DNA of 64,000 nucleotides, taken from NCBI RefSeq assembly GCF_000526375.1, contig NZ_JAFY01000005.1:186001-250000 (forward strand). Direction: 5' to 3'. Shown here piece by piece: positions 11,553 through 20,037 of the stretch. Source of the DNA: Aminiphilus circumscriptus DSM 16581. Lineage in GTDB: Bacteria; Synergistota; Synergistia; Synergistales; Aminiphilaceae. The first letter of the stretch is position 1; each line of letters starts with the position of its first letter. Below the pieces are notes generated by a model. The model was not told the DNA's origin and did not search any database. It saw nothing but the letters and a program-made list of their open reading frames with translations. The position numbers and the translations under genes are program-made.

Positions 11553-12595
11553 CGTGCCTCACCTCCCCTGGCTCTGTCGCGGAAAAACATGTCCCAGCTC
11601 CATTCCCGCATGCCCATGATGCCTTCCCTGCGGAAAAGAATGATGCAGAGGAGCGCGAGAGAGAAAACCACCATGCGCATTCCCGGCACGCCGGGTATCG
11701 TAAAGCCACCGATGGTGACGGGGTTTTCCACAAAACGCAGCCATTCCAAGAGCACCGTGATGACCGCGCCGGAAAGCACCGAGCCGGTAATGGACCCGAG
11801 ACCACCGGCCACGACGATCATGAGAACGTTGAAGGTGAGCATGAAGGTGAACATCTTCGGGTCGATGGTGGTGAGAAGGCTTGCAAGAAGGGCGCCGCCG
11901 ATGCCGGCGAAGAATCCCCCCACGGTGAAGGAGATGACCTTGTACTTGAAAACATTGATTCCCATCGCCTTGGCGGCTACCTCGTCGTCCCGAATGGCCT
12001 TGAGGACGTTTCCCGTATTGCTCTGCACAAGACGGGCAATGAAAATCACCGCCAGAGCGCACCAGCCGTAGGTCCACCAGAGATTCGCGTAGGAAGGGAT
12101 ACCCTTGAGCCCGAGGGCTCCGTTCGTGATGGGTACGATGTTGTTCGCCACAACTCGGATGATTTCCGCGAACCCGAGGGTGGCGATGCCGAGGTAATCG
12201 CCGCCGAGCCGCAGCACGGGAACGGAAATGAGAATGGCGAAGAGCGCCGCCGCGAGTCCTCCCAAGAGAACCGCAACGAAGAAGGGCGCCTGCAGAACCG
12301 AAAAGGGCCAGATCAAGGGTTTGAGAATGTAGATCGTCTGTTTCTGCGCCTGGGGAAGAATCAGAAGGGAGCTGACGTAGGCCCCTACGGCCATGAAACC
12401 CGCGTGTCCGAGGGAGAACATCCCCGTGAATCCGTAGATCAGGTTCAGACTCAGAGCGAGAATGGTGTTGATGGCGATGAGATTGAGCACCTGCACCACA
12501 TAGCGATCGAACGTGCGATCCGCCCACAGAAGCAATGCCGCTCCGACAGCAAGGAGCAGGAGGTTGCACAGCGTGTTTCTCGTCGTCCGTTTCAT
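11549..12595 (-). CDS. livM: Branched-chain amino-acid ABC transporter permease LivM
   Basis: Inner-membrane permease of 348 residues with about nine hydrophobic segments and the LivM landmark SLNLIYGFTGMFSLGHAGF near the N-terminus. I chose the start at 12595 (MKRTTRN): GGAGG precedes it and the codon overlaps the livH stop; a longer upstream frame is antisense noise over livH. It is coupled to livG by ATGA. Confidence 0.95.
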   Translation of the reverse strand: MKRTTRNTLCNLLLLAVGAALLLWADRTFDRYVVQVLNLIAINTILALSLNLIYGFTGMFSLGHAGFMAVGAYVSSLLILPQAQKQTIYILKPLIWPFSVLQAPFFVAVLLGGLAAALFAILISVPVLRLGGDYLGIATLGFAEIIRVVANNIVPITNGALGLKGIPSYANLWWTYGWCALAVIFIARLVQSNTGNVLKAIRDDEVAAKAMGINVFKYKVISFTVGGFFAGIGGALLASLLTTIDPKMFTFMLTFNVLMIVVAGGLGSITGSVLSGAVITVLLEWLRFVENPVTIGGFTIPGVPGMRMVVFSLALLCIILFRREGIMGMREWSWDMFFRDRARGGEAR

Positions 12596-13488
12596 CAGAC
12601 CTTTTCCTCCAGCTTCTCGCCCATCAGCCCCGTGGGCTTGACGAGCAGGATGATGATGAGCAGCACGAATGCGAAGGCATCCTTGTACCCTGAAAGGGCG
12701 GGAAGAAAGGCGACGATCATGATCTCGATGAACCCCAGAAGCAACCCCCCAACCATGGCTCCCTGGATGGAGCCGATTCCTCCCAGCACGGCGGCGATGA
12801 ACGCCTTGAATCCAGGGAAACTCCCCATGAGAGGGTGTACCTGGGGATATCGAAGAGCCCACATGATACCCGACGCGGCGGCCAGGGCCGACCCCAGCCC
12901 GAAGGTGAGGGCGATGATCTTGTCCACGGAGACTCCCATGAGACGGGTGGTCTCGATGTCCTTGGAAATGGCCCGCATGGCGAGTCCCGGTTTCGTCTTG
13001 TTGACGATCCAGAGCAGTCCCAGCACGAGAACAAAGGAGATGATGGGCACGACCAACGTCAGGGGAAGAATACGCACCGCTCCGAACTCCATGATTCTCG
13101 TGAGGACCTTGGGCTGTTGTACGGGACGCGGAATGCCCGTGAACAGCACGATGGCCAGGTTCTGGATGAAGAAGGAGACACCGATGGAACTGATGAGCGC
13201 GGAAATGCGCGGCGCGTCACGCAACGGGCGATAGGCGATGCGGTCCACGAGGATTCCGGCGAAGGAGCTGGCTGCGACGGCCAGGAACACTGCGGGAAGC
13301 CAGGGCAGTTTGAACGCGATGGTGCCGAAGAAGACGAAATAAGCTCCGAGCATGAAGATGTCCCCGTGGGCAAAGTTGATGAGCCGAAGAATACCGTACA
13401 CCATGGTGTACCCGATGGCGATGAGAGAGTAGAGGCTGCCGAGGGTCAGGGCGTTGAAAAAGTGCTGCACGAACATGGCAAGGCTCAT
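12595..13488 (-). CDS. livH: Branched-chain amino-acid ABC transporter permease LivH
   Basis: Permease partner of LivM, 297 residues. Landmarks are the N-terminal GSLYSLIAIGYTMVYGILRL and NFAHGDIFMLGA, and AVLGGIGSIQGAMVGG in the second half. It is hydrophobic throughout, with about eight membrane segments. It is the first gene after the livK-livH intercistronic hairpin. Confidence 0.96.
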   Translation of the reverse strand: MSLAMFVQHFFNALTLGSLYSLIAIGYTMVYGILRLINFAHGDIFMLGAYFVFFGTIAFKLPWLPAVFLAVAASSFAGILVDRIAYRPLRDAPRISALISSIGVSFFIQNLAIVLFTGIPRPVQQPKVLTRIMEFGAVRILPLTLVVPIISFVLVLGLLWIVNKTKPGLAMRAISKDIETTRLMGVSVDKIIALTFGLGSALAAASGIMWALRYPQVHPLMGSFPGFKAFIAAVLGGIGSIQGAMVGGLLLGFIEIMIVAFLPALSGYKDAFAFVLLIIILLVKPTGLMGEKLEEKV

Positions 13489-13513
13489 ACGAGCTCCCCC
13501 TTGTTACAGAAAG

Positions 13514-13541
13514 AGAGAGGGGGAGGGACCTCCCCCTCTCT
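13514..13541 (-). other. Intercistronic hairpin between livK and livH
   Basis: A perfect 13-bp inverted repeat (arms 13514-13526 and 13529-13541, nearly all G-A against T-C) lies between livK and livH. It is followed on the minus strand by only a short T-rich stretch (TTTCTGT). Such hairpins after a binding-protein gene commonly stabilise its mRNA or partly terminate, so that livK is made in excess over the membrane parts; this role is inferred. Confidence 0.6.
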
Positions 13542-13585
13542 TTGCGACCGGAACCTGCTCTGTCCGGGCAGGTGTGAAGGAGCGC

Positions 13586-14719
13586 CTACAGATTGGGCAT
13601 GACCGTGCCGACGAAGACCTGCTTGCCGCCCTCGATCTTCTTGATGCCCACGGGTTTCTCCGCATCGTGCGTGGCGTTCATGGTGGTGCTCCCCGTCACG
13701 CCGGGGAAGTCCTTCGTCTCGGCGAGCGCTTTCGTGATCGCCTCGGGGTCGGCGGAGCCGGCGCGCTTTATGGCGTCGATAACGAGCATGTAGGAGTCAT
13801 ATCCGAGAGCGCTGTTCGCATTGGGCTCCTTGTCGGGATACTTTGCCTTCCAAGCCTCGGTGAACTGAACCTGAAGCTCGCTCATCTCCGGCATGGAGGG
13901 ATCGTAGGGGAAGGTGGTGAAAGCAAAACCTTCAATGGCCTCTCCGCCGATCTTCACCATCTCGGGGTTGTCCATGGCGTCGCCGCCCATGATCATGAAC
14001 TTGGCCCCCAGTTCCCTTGCCTGCTTGATGATGATGGCCCCCTCGGCGAAGTAGGAGGGAATGAAGAGCACGTCGGGATTCTTGCTGATGATCTCCGTGA
14101 GCTGCGCCGTGAAATCCTGGTCTCCGGACTGGTAGTTCAGCGTGGCGACGAGTTCCCCACCGAGTTTCTTGAACTGATCTTCGAAGAATTTACCGAGGCC
14201 AACGCAGTAGTCGGAGGCGACGTCCAGGAGCATGGCGGCCTTCTTGGCACCGTTGTCGAAGACGTACTGAGCAGCGGCGGCACCCTGGAAAGGGTCGATG
14301 AAGCAAGCCCGGAAGTAGTACTTCTTGCCCTGGGTCACGAGAGGATTCGTGCAGGAGGTCCCCATGACGGGGATACCCGCCTTCTCGGAGATCTCGCCGC
14401 CCGCCATGGCGAGGGAGGAACCGTAGGTGCCGATGACGGCGTGGACCTTTTCCTTCTCAATGAGACGCTGCATCGCATTGGCCGCTTCCACCTTGTCGGA
14501 CTTGTTGTCGATGACGATGAGTTCGACCTTCTTTCCGAGCACCTCGGGAACGGCCTCGTGGGCCATTTTCACGCCGTCGAGTTCGAGCTGGCCGCCGAAG
14601 GCCATCTGCCCCGTCAGGGGAAGATAGACGCCGATGCGGATCACGTCCTCACTCGCAAATGCCGTTCCAGCCAGAATGCACACGAGCAACACACCAAGAA
14701 TCAATCTGCCGTACTTCAT
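13586..14719 (-). CDS. livK: Branched-chain amino-acid ABC transporter substrate-binding protein
   Basis: Periplasmic binding protein of the Leu/Ile/Val (type I) family, 377 residues. The signal peptide runs to about AFA (MKYGRLILGVLLVCILAGTA then FAS). The mature part opens with IRIGVYLPLTGQMAFGGQ and contains VIGTYGSSLAMAGG, typical of the family. No lipobox Cys is evident at the cleavage site. Its substrate could be another amino acid; LivK-like proteins vary. It heads the liv operon, with AAGGAGG before the ATG and a strong promoter 50 bp upstream. Confidence 0.94.
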   Translation of the reverse strand: MKYGRLILGVLLVCILAGTAFASEDVIRIGVYLPLTGQMAFGGQLELDGVKMAHEAVPEVLGKKVELIVIDNKSDKVEAANAMQRLIEKEKVHAVIGTYGSSLAMAGGEISEKAGIPVMGTSCTNPLVTQGKKYYFRACFIDPFQGAAAAQYVFDNGAKKAAMLLDVASDYCVGLGKFFEDQFKKLGGELVATLNYQSGDQDFTAQLTEIISKNPDVLFIPSYFAEGAIIIKQARELGAKFMIMGGDAMDNPEMVKIGGEAIEGFAFTTFPYDPSMPEMSELQVQFTEAWKAKYPDKEPNANSALGYDSYMLVIDAIKRAGSADPEAITKALAETKDFPGVTGSTTMNATHDAEKPVGIKKIEGGKQVFVGTVMPNL

Positions 14720-14768
14720 GAACGCACCCCTCCTTATTCGTTTTGGCCGTCTCCGACCCTTCTTCTAG

Positions 14769-14797
14769 ATTATACGCCATGCGTTCCATCCTGTGAA
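14769..14797 (-). promoter_or_regulatory. Promoter of livKHMGF
   Basis: TTCACA (14792-14797) and a perfect TATAAT (14769-14774) with a 17-bp spacer on the minus strand. The -35 differs from consensus at one base. The predicted leader is about 40 nt. Confidence 0.85.
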
Positions 14798-14833
14798 CGG
14801 GAATTACACGCAAAACATTCGGCAATTCGACGG

Positions 14834-15502
14834 TCATTCACGGATGCCGACGCCGGGAAGGGCTTCCCGAAGGCACTCCGGAGACGGTTCCGGCAAAAGG
14901 GAAAGGTTCGCGTCGAGAATTTCCGTCCTCCGGAAACGCTGCACAATCCAGCGCGGATCATTCTTCAGCTGGTTTCGGACCTCCACCAGATCCTCCAGAG
15001 AAAGAAGCGCCGGAACGAAGGTCGTCCGAAACACAACGTCGAGAGCAGACCGTCGTAGCAATTTCCAGGAGCGGATCACCGCCGCCACATCCACGGAGAC
15101 TCCGCACACACGGGAATATTTTTCCCAGGGAGCTTTCACGTCCATGGCGACTCCCGCGAGAAGTTCCTCCGCGAGGAGTTCCTCCAGAATCTCCGGGGTC
15201 GATCCGTTTGTGTCGAGGCGGACGGGAAGTCCCGTTGCAATCCGCAGTTCCCGGAGAAAACCGGGAAGTTCGGACTGCATCGTGGGCTCCCCGCCGGAAA
15301 GAACGATGCCGTCGAGAAAGGTGCGTCGCTCGGAAAGGCGGGCGAAGACATCCTCCACAGGAATCGGCTCCATCCTTTCCAGTACGAGATCCGGATTGTG
15401 GCAATAGGGGCAGCGGAACGGACACCCCAGAGTGAAGAGGACGGCCGCCACCCGTCCTTTCCAGTCGAGGAACGAGGCGGGAAGACATCCTCCGATCCGC
15501 AC
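14834..15502 (-). CDS. nrdG: Anaerobic ribonucleotide reductase activating protein
   Basis: Radical-SAM activase that installs the glycyl radical on NrdD. The CxxxCxxC cluster is C27-x3-C31-x2-C34 (GCPFRCPYCHNP), and the N-terminus MRIGG-x-LPASFLDWKG matches the NrdG pattern. LSGGEPT is the SAM-binding GGE motif. Length 222. It starts with GTG at 15502, 6 bp after nrdD stops, so it is translationally coupled. It is the last gene of nrdR-nrdD-nrdG. Confidence 0.95.
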   Translation of the reverse strand: MRIGGCLPASFLDWKGRVAAVLFTLGCPFRCPYCHNPDLVLERMEPIPVEDVFARLSERRTFLDGIVLSGGEPTMQSELPGFLRELRIATGLPVRLDTNGSTPEILEELLAEELLAGVAMDVKAPWEKYSRVCGVSVDVAAVIRSWKLLRRSALDVVFRTTFVPALLSLEDLVEVRNQLKNDPRWIVQRFRRTEILDANLSLLPEPSPECLREALPGVGIRE

Positions 15503-15508
15503 GAGTCT

Positions 15509-17632
15509 TTATGCCCCCACGGGGGTCCGACGACGATCCCGCAGTTCCGCCCGTTTTCCCGCGTTCCACGAGGACGTTCGAGTGAAGTAGCCGGTGATCC
15601 GGGTGATGCCGTCCACGGAAGAAGAGCCGCAGGAGGAACAGCACTCCTTCAACCCACGGACCACCCTGCCGCAGTCGTTACAAACGGTAAACTCCGGACT
15701 GAAGGCGAGCTGGGCGCTCTCTGTCCCGTCGAAGGTCTTTCGGACAAAGGACGCCAGCGCCCCCGGGTCGGGGCGATGTTCCCCCATCCAGACGTGGGTG
15801 ATGGCTCCCGCGTTGATCATGGGGTGAAACCGCCCCTCCTCCAGAACACGGGTGATCGGATCCATAGGGAGTTCGTAAGGGAAATGAGTGCTGTTGGTGT
15901 AGTACACGTCCCCTTTCGCCGGATTTCCCCGTACCGTTCCTGCGGCAAGCTCCGCAAAATCCCGCAGGTCGAGGCGGGCCATGCGGTGAGCGGTACTTTC
16001 CGCGGGAGTCTGCTCCAGGACAATCTTCAATCCGTATCTCTCGGCGAGCTGATCGCACTTGAGCTGCATGTAGCGAACCACCGCCAGGCCAAGTTCCATG
16101 GCCTCGGAAGCTTCGTGCAGCTCCTTGCCCGTGAGAAAACGCACCATCTCGTTCACACCGAGGATCCCGACGAGGAAGGCGCTCTTGCGCAAGCGCAGGT
16201 AGGCTTCTCCGTCGTGGTCCACGCAGAGGACCGCCAGAGGCCCCTTTGCCCCGAGGGCGAGAATTTCCTCGATGAAACGACGCTTCTGGAGATGCGCCTT
16301 GCCCGCGAGTTCCATCACCTCGTCCAAAAGGCCGAAGAGGAGCGTCGCGTCTCCGCCGCTCCGATAGGCAAGACGGGGAAGGTTGATCGTCACGTTCTGC
16401 ATGGCGCAGAAACGCATTTTCCACGGAGTGGCCGCCTCGACGAGGTCCTCGGACGTGAGTTCGAAGCTGAGACGGCAACACTCGCTCAGTTTCGCCACGC
16501 CCCCCCGGTCGAAGACGAAGTAGGTGTTGCCCTTCTCCGACGCGACGAGACAGGCCAGGTGGAGCATCTCCTCCCATCCGGGCTCCCGGAAGAAGGCGTC
16601 GGTGACGTGAAAGAGGGGTTTGGGGAAGAAGAAGGGCTGCCCTCGACTGTCGCCCTCCAGATAGACCGAAAAGAGCGCGCGGAGAAAGCGTTTGGAGAGG
16701 TCCGCGTACTCCCCATAGGTTTTTCCCGTGGGAACACCTCCGGGGCCGATGGCGGCGACGTTCCGGAAATGCTCGGGAATTTCGTAGTAGAGGTTGATGT
16801 CGGTGAAGGCGACCTGTCCTCCCCGCCCTCCCGCAAGCTGATTGAACTCGAAAATGAGCATCTGAGCCAACTGCTTTATTTTCGCGTCGTCGCATTTCTC
16901 CAGATATGGAGCGAAGAAAACGTTCACCGCATCCCAACCGATGGCCCCGGCAAAGTTGTTCTGCAGCACCGATGTCATCTTGAGGAGATGGGCGAGCAAT
17001 ACCTCGGGATGTTTCGCCGGACCGGAGACACTCGTGATGGAAGGAAGGTCCAGTCCGTATTTCGCCACGTAGGCGAGACTCTGACCAGAGCAATAGGGTC
17101 TGTTCACCATGCCCAGGTCGTGAAGATGCATGTCCCCTGCGAGGTGGGCCGCCGCCACGTCGGACGAAAAGACTTTGGACAGCGCGTACTCCTTGAGAAC
17201 CATTTCGGCGATGGTGAGGTTGATGGACTCGGGATTGTGGGTCGTGTTGCTGTTCTCCCTGTTGGGAGAAAGCATCATGGTCTCCAGATCGTAGAGAGGA
17301 AGGCCGATTCGGCTGTGGTCCCGCAGCTTCGCCCCGAGCCCGCGTTGGAACAGCTTGACGTTCACCATCTCCCGAATGATCGTGGTGGTGACGCGATCAC
17401 GCCCCCACCGCTGGAGGTCTTCCTCCACCTCGAGGGCAATCTCCCCCGCCATTCCGGGCTCGACTCCGGCCTCCACCACGAGAGCCTGCTGTATGCGCCC
17501 GGCGTTCCAAGGAGATCGTTCCTCCTGAGCCAACGCATCCACCATGAGCGCAAGATCGGTGGCCTCCGTAAAAAGGGGTATCTGTCTCCGCTTCGGCGTC
17601 TCCGCCTCAATCAGTTTTTCCAAGGGGCTCAC
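15509..17632 (-). CDS. nrdD: Anaerobic (class III) ribonucleoside-triphosphate reductase
   Basis: Glycyl-radical enzyme that makes dNTPs from NTPs without oxygen. The 707 residues include NRPYCSGQSL, GRGGQVAFTDINLYYE and MQNVTINLPRLAYRSGG, blocks found in NrdD. The C-terminus has a zinc site of two Cys pairs (CNDC and CSSC) and the glycyl-radical loop RITGYFTRTSSWNAGK, in which G of TGY is the radical site. The N-terminal ATP-cone-like region is short. It begins 7 bp after nrdR ends. Its presence implies strictly or facultatively anaerobic DNA synthesis. Confidence 0.97.
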   Translation of the reverse strand: MSPLEKLIEAETPKRRQIPLFTEATDLALMVDALAQEERSPWNAGRIQQALVVEAGVEPGMAGEIALEVEEDLQRWGRDRVTTTIIREMVNVKLFQRGLGAKLRDHSRIGLPLYDLETMMLSPNRENSNTTHNPESINLTIAEMVLKEYALSKVFSSDVAAAHLAGDMHLHDLGMVNRPYCSGQSLAYVAKYGLDLPSITSVSGPAKHPEVLLAHLLKMTSVLQNNFAGAIGWDAVNVFFAPYLEKCDDAKIKQLAQMLIFEFNQLAGGRGGQVAFTDINLYYEIPEHFRNVAAIGPGGVPTGKTYGEYADLSKRFLRALFSVYLEGDSRGQPFFFPKPLFHVTDAFFREPGWEEMLHLACLVASEKGNTYFVFDRGGVAKLSECCRLSFELTSEDLVEAATPWKMRFCAMQNVTINLPRLAYRSGGDATLLFGLLDEVMELAGKAHLQKRRFIEEILALGAKGPLAVLCVDHDGEAYLRLRKSAFLVGILGVNEMVRFLTGKELHEASEAMELGLAVVRYMQLKCDQLAERYGLKIVLEQTPAESTAHRMARLDLRDFAELAAGTVRGNPAKGDVYYTNSTHFPYELPMDPITRVLEEGRFHPMINAGAITHVWMGEHRPDPGALASFVRKTFDGTESAQLAFSPEFTVCNDCGRVVRGLKECCSSCGSSSVDGITRITGYFTRTSSWNAGKRAELRDRRRTPVGA

Positions 17633-17639
17633 GATCGCA

Positions 17640-18098
17640 TCATCTCTTCTCGTCGAGTTTTTTCACAAAATCGGCAAAGGCCGAGACGTCGGCGAATTCC
17701 CGATAGACCGAGGCAAACCGGACATAGGCCACCTTGTCCAGGCAGCGCAACTCTTCCATGGCAAGCTCTCCCACGAGCGTACTCGGGATCTCCCCCTGCC
17801 CGCGATTTTTCATCGCACGTTCGATACGCGCCGCGATATCCTGGAGTCCCTCCAAGGAAACGGGGCGCTTCTCACAGGCCTTGACAAGTCCTCTCAAAAG
17901 TTTCTGACGATCGAACGCTTCCCGCCGCCCGTCCTTCTTGACCACGAGAACAAGGCGGGATTCCTCCACGCGTTCGTAGGTGGTGAAACGATTTCCGCAG
18001 AAGGGGCATTCCCTTCGACGCCGAATGACCCGCCCCTCCTCGGTGGTGCGGGTCTCGATGACACGCGTCTCCGAAGCGTCGCAACGCACACAATGCAT
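17640..18098 (-). CDS. nrdR: Transcriptional repressor NrdR
   Basis: Nucleotide-sensing repressor of ribonucleotide reductase genes, 152 residues. The zinc ribbon has C3, C6, C31 and C34 (MHCVRC and RECPFCGNRF). An ATP-cone domain follows from about residue 48 (VVKKDGRREAFDRQKL). It is first in the operon with nrdD and nrdG. Two NrdR-like boxes lie in its promoter, so autoregulation together with nrdDG is likely. TGGAGGTG lies 7 bases before the ATG. Confidence 0.97.
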   Translation of the reverse strand: MHCVRCDASETRVIETRTTEEGRVIRRRRECPFCGNRFTTYERVEESRLVLVVKKDGRREAFDRQKLLRGLVKACEKRPVSLEGLQDIAARIERAMKNRGQGEIPSTLVGELAMEELRCLDKVAYVRFASVYREFADVSAFADFVKKLDEKR

Positions 18099-18103
18099 GC
18101 GCG

Positions 18104-18119
18104 CACCTCCATATAGTGT
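18104..18119 (-). promoter_or_regulatory. NrdR box, start-proximal
   Basis: 16-bp site reading ACACTATATGGAGGTG on the minus strand; the left half matches the NrdR-box consensus (acaCwATATwTwGtgt) well. It overlaps the Shine-Dalgarno region of nrdR, so it may matter for DNA binding and be constrained by translation. It is paired with the box at 18136-18151 across exactly 16 bp. Confidence 0.65.
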
Positions 18120-18130
18120 CGTTGACGGTA

Positions 18131-18159
18131 ATTATACATTACATGTGGTGTTTTGCGAA
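18131..18159 (-). promoter_or_regulatory. Promoter of nrdR-nrdD-nrdG
   Basis: TTCGCA (18154-18159) and a perfect TATAAT (18131-18136) separated by 17 bp on the minus strand. The distal NrdR box fills the spacer between -35 and -10, so bound repressor would block RNA polymerase. Confidence 0.8.
18136..18151 (-). promoter_or_regulatory. NrdR box, promoter-distal
   Basis: ACACCACATGTAATGT on the minus strand matches about 12 of 16 positions of the NrdR consensus. It lies between the -35 and -10 elements. The 16-bp gap to the second box matches the tandem arrangement known for NrdR operators, which is stronger evidence than either box alone. Confidence 0.75.
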
Positions 18160-18235
18160 GCTGAAAAGATGAGCCATTCTTCCCTTTGACATGAGGATAT
18201 TCCGGGTCTTCGGACTCAACACGAGAGGGAAACGG

Positions 18236-18275
18236 GGAAAAAGAAACGAGGACGGATTCGCGATCCGTCCTCATT
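18236..18275 (-). terminator. Terminator after rpsU
   Basis: A perfect 10-bp stem (arms 18248-18257 and 18263-18272, loop of 5) followed on the minus strand by GTTTCTTTTTCC. It lies about 60 bp after the rpsU stop and would end the long hrcA-to-rpsU operon. Confidence 0.85.
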
Positions 18276-18331
18276 CACTCGTCGTACAAAGGTGTCATCG
18301 AAAGAACACGGGGGAAACTGCCCCGAAAACG

Positions 18332-18514
18332 CTACGCCTTGGGGCTCTTGCGCGTCGCCGCAGCGCGTTTGCGCTTCTTGATCTCGCTCGGCTTCTCATA
18401 ATGTTCATGCTTACGGGCTTCACGAAGGACTCCGACTTTCTGCACCTCGCGCTTGAAGCGCCTCAGTGCATCATCAATGGATTCGTTTTCCCGACGAACA
18501 ACATGTGCTGCCAT
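18332..18514 (-). CDS. rpsU: 30S ribosomal protein S21
   Basis: Small basic ribosomal protein involved in initiation on natural mRNAs. The 60-residue protein reads [20 protein letters not shown] at the start, then [10 protein letters not shown], and ends with a Lys/Arg/Ala-rich tail. The frame is open further upstream, but AAGGGGGG before the ATG at 18514 and family length fix the start. It is the last gene before a strong terminator, 34 bp after the HIT-protein gene. Confidence 0.96.
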   Translation of the reverse strand: MAAHVVRRENESIDDALRRFKREVQKVGVLREARKHEHYEKPSEIKKRKRAAATRKSPKA

Positions 18515-18548
18515 TCCCGTTCCCCCCCTTCTCCACCGCCACCAACAC

Positions 18549-18890
18549 TCAACCCGGAGGCCAGGAAAAACGACGCCCCGATAAAAGATGAACGTGAAGG
18601 TGGGGAATGGTCTGGCACGCCTCTTCGCCGCAATTGACGACGAGACGGTACCCCCTTTCCTCGAATCCGACCGCCCGCGCCGTCTCCACAACGGCACACA
18701 TGAGATGCCCCCACATTTCAGGGTCGTCACACTGCGCAGCGGAAGGAACGTGTTTTCTGGGAACCACGAGAACATGCCCGGGAGCGACAGGGTTGATGTC
18801 CCGAAAGGAAACGGTCCACTCGTCCTGGCGAATCACCTGCGCCGCAACCGCTCCTCGACAGATGCCGCAGAAGAGGCACATCTCGTTCAT
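18549..18890 (-). CDS. HIT-family nucleotide-binding protein
   Basis: Histidine-triad protein of 113 residues, HinT/Fhit-like, probably hydrolysing adenosine phosphoramidates or dinucleoside phosphates. The triad is H97-x-H99-x-H101 in PHLHVHLL. The N-terminal CLFCGICRG resembles the zinc knuckle of HinT-like proteins. [11 protein letters not shown] is a family block. I chose the start at 18890 (MNEMCLFC). It lies 34 bp after the J-domain gene and before rpsU. Confidence 0.93.
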   Translation of the reverse strand: MNEMCLFCGICRGAVAAQVIRQDEWTVSFRDINPVAPGHVLVVPRKHVPSAAQCDDPEMWGHLMCAVVETARAVGFEERGYRLVVNCGEEACQTIPHLHVHLLSGRRFSWPPG

Positions 18891-18924
18891 TTTTTTTCCC
18901 CTCTCCTTCTGTAGCCCGTCCATT

Positions 18925-20037
18925 CTAACGGCAGAAAGCCCGCTCGACAAGAGCTTTTGCCCAGACCCGAACGGACGATGAGGGATGTTCTCTGAGCAAG
19001 CGTCGAAGCGCCGTCAGCACAAGAGGCGAAAGGGGACGTTCCGTACCGCTTCCGTTCTCTCCGGAACGCTTGAGAAGACGCAGAAGCGGCACGAGTACCT
19101 GTTCCTCGGAACGCCGGAGAAGCCTGAGCACCAAGCCTTCATCGAGGAGACAGGCGGTTTCCCGGGACCACACGACAAGAGCCTCTCCCACAACCATGGA
19201 AGAAGCGTGCGACAGAAAGGTACACAGAAACTCATTCCGCTCCGGCAGAACGTGCAGCCACTTGAGTGTATAAAGAGCCTGGCTCTCTCCGAGAGAGCGC
19301 GCCCTGGCCGACAGGACTGAAGCGAAACGCCTTCCCGGAGATGATTCGGGAGGAATTGCGTCGAGCAGGCGTCGTAGCTCCTCGTCCGAAAGAGTCGCGT
19401 CCGCGAGGAGCGCCTCGAAGGCTTCACAGACTCCCTTCGTCGCGATTTCCGGAAGAAGTGCGTCCACCGCAAGAGCCCGGACAAGAGGGTGGCGGCTCCG
19501 AAGCCGTTCCAAGTGAAGCGCGAGAACCGCGCCTTCCTCTTCCTCGTGCCTGGCGGCGCAAAACTCGCGCACCCGCTCCTCCGCCTCGGCGATGATTCCT
19601 GAGATCCGTCGTTCTCGCTGCTTCTCCCGGCGTTCCTCCCGCCGCAGCCGCTCCTGTTCTTCCGCGACGCGTTCCTCGGCTCGCTTTTTTCTGCTCTTTC
19701 GCCAGCTCTCCCAAGATTCCGCAGCCCTGGCCCAAAAAGAGGAATTTCCGGGATGGTTCTGGGTGGATGACCTTCCTTGGCCCGCTCCGTAGGTTCCCCC
19801 GGATCGTCGTCCTCCGCCTTGGGGGACAGCCGCTCCGTCGCGAGAGGCAATCTGCGTTTTCAACGTCATATAGGCGGAGGTGATCTCCTGAAAACGACGG
19901 GCGCTTTGAGGCCCCGCGACGTCGGGATGACAGGAACGGGCAAGATGCCGGAAAGCGGACTTCACCTCATCCCAGGAAGCATCCGGACGGAGCCCGAGCT
20001 TACGGAAGCTCGCGTGCAGTTCCACTCCGGAGTTCAT
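18925..20037 (-). CDS. J-domain protein with helical-repeat C-terminus
   Basis: Protein of 370 residues with an N-terminal J domain: helix II, HPD at 37-39 (SCHPDV) and helix III. It lacks the Gly/Phe and zinc regions of DnaJ. The middle (residues 95-150) is a highly charged Arg/Glu helix, probably coiled coil. The C-terminal 200 residues are Leu/Ala-rich helical repeats that resemble HEAT repeats. It overlaps the Hsp70-like gene by ATGA, so it is probably the dedicated co-chaperone of that protein. The client is unknown. Confidence 0.85.
   Translation of the reverse strand: MNSGVELHASFRKLGLRPDASWDEVKSAFRHLARSCHPDVAGPQSARRFQEITSAYMTLKTQIASRDGAAVPQGGGRRSGGTYGAGQGRSSTQNHPGNSSFWARAAESWESWRKSRKKRAEERVAEEQERLRREERREKQRERRISGIIAEAEERVREFCAARHEEEEGAVLALHLERLRSRHPLVRALAVDALLPEIATKGVCEAFEALLADATLSDEELRRLLDAIPPESSPGRRFASVLSARARSLGESQALYTLKWLHVLPERNEFLCTFLSHASSMVVGEALVVWSRETACLLDEGLVLRLLRRSEEQVLVPLLRLLKRSGENGSGTERPLSPLVLTALRRLLREHPSSSVRVWAKALVERAFCR

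Noticed and set aside
14720-14833. Riboswitch in the livK leader
   Set aside because: The leader after the mapped promoter boxes is only about 40 nt, too short for a known amino-acid riboswitch.
15398-17884. 828-codon plus-strand frame antisense to nrdD
   Set aside because: NrdD with its zinc and glycyl-radical motifs occupies the other strand.
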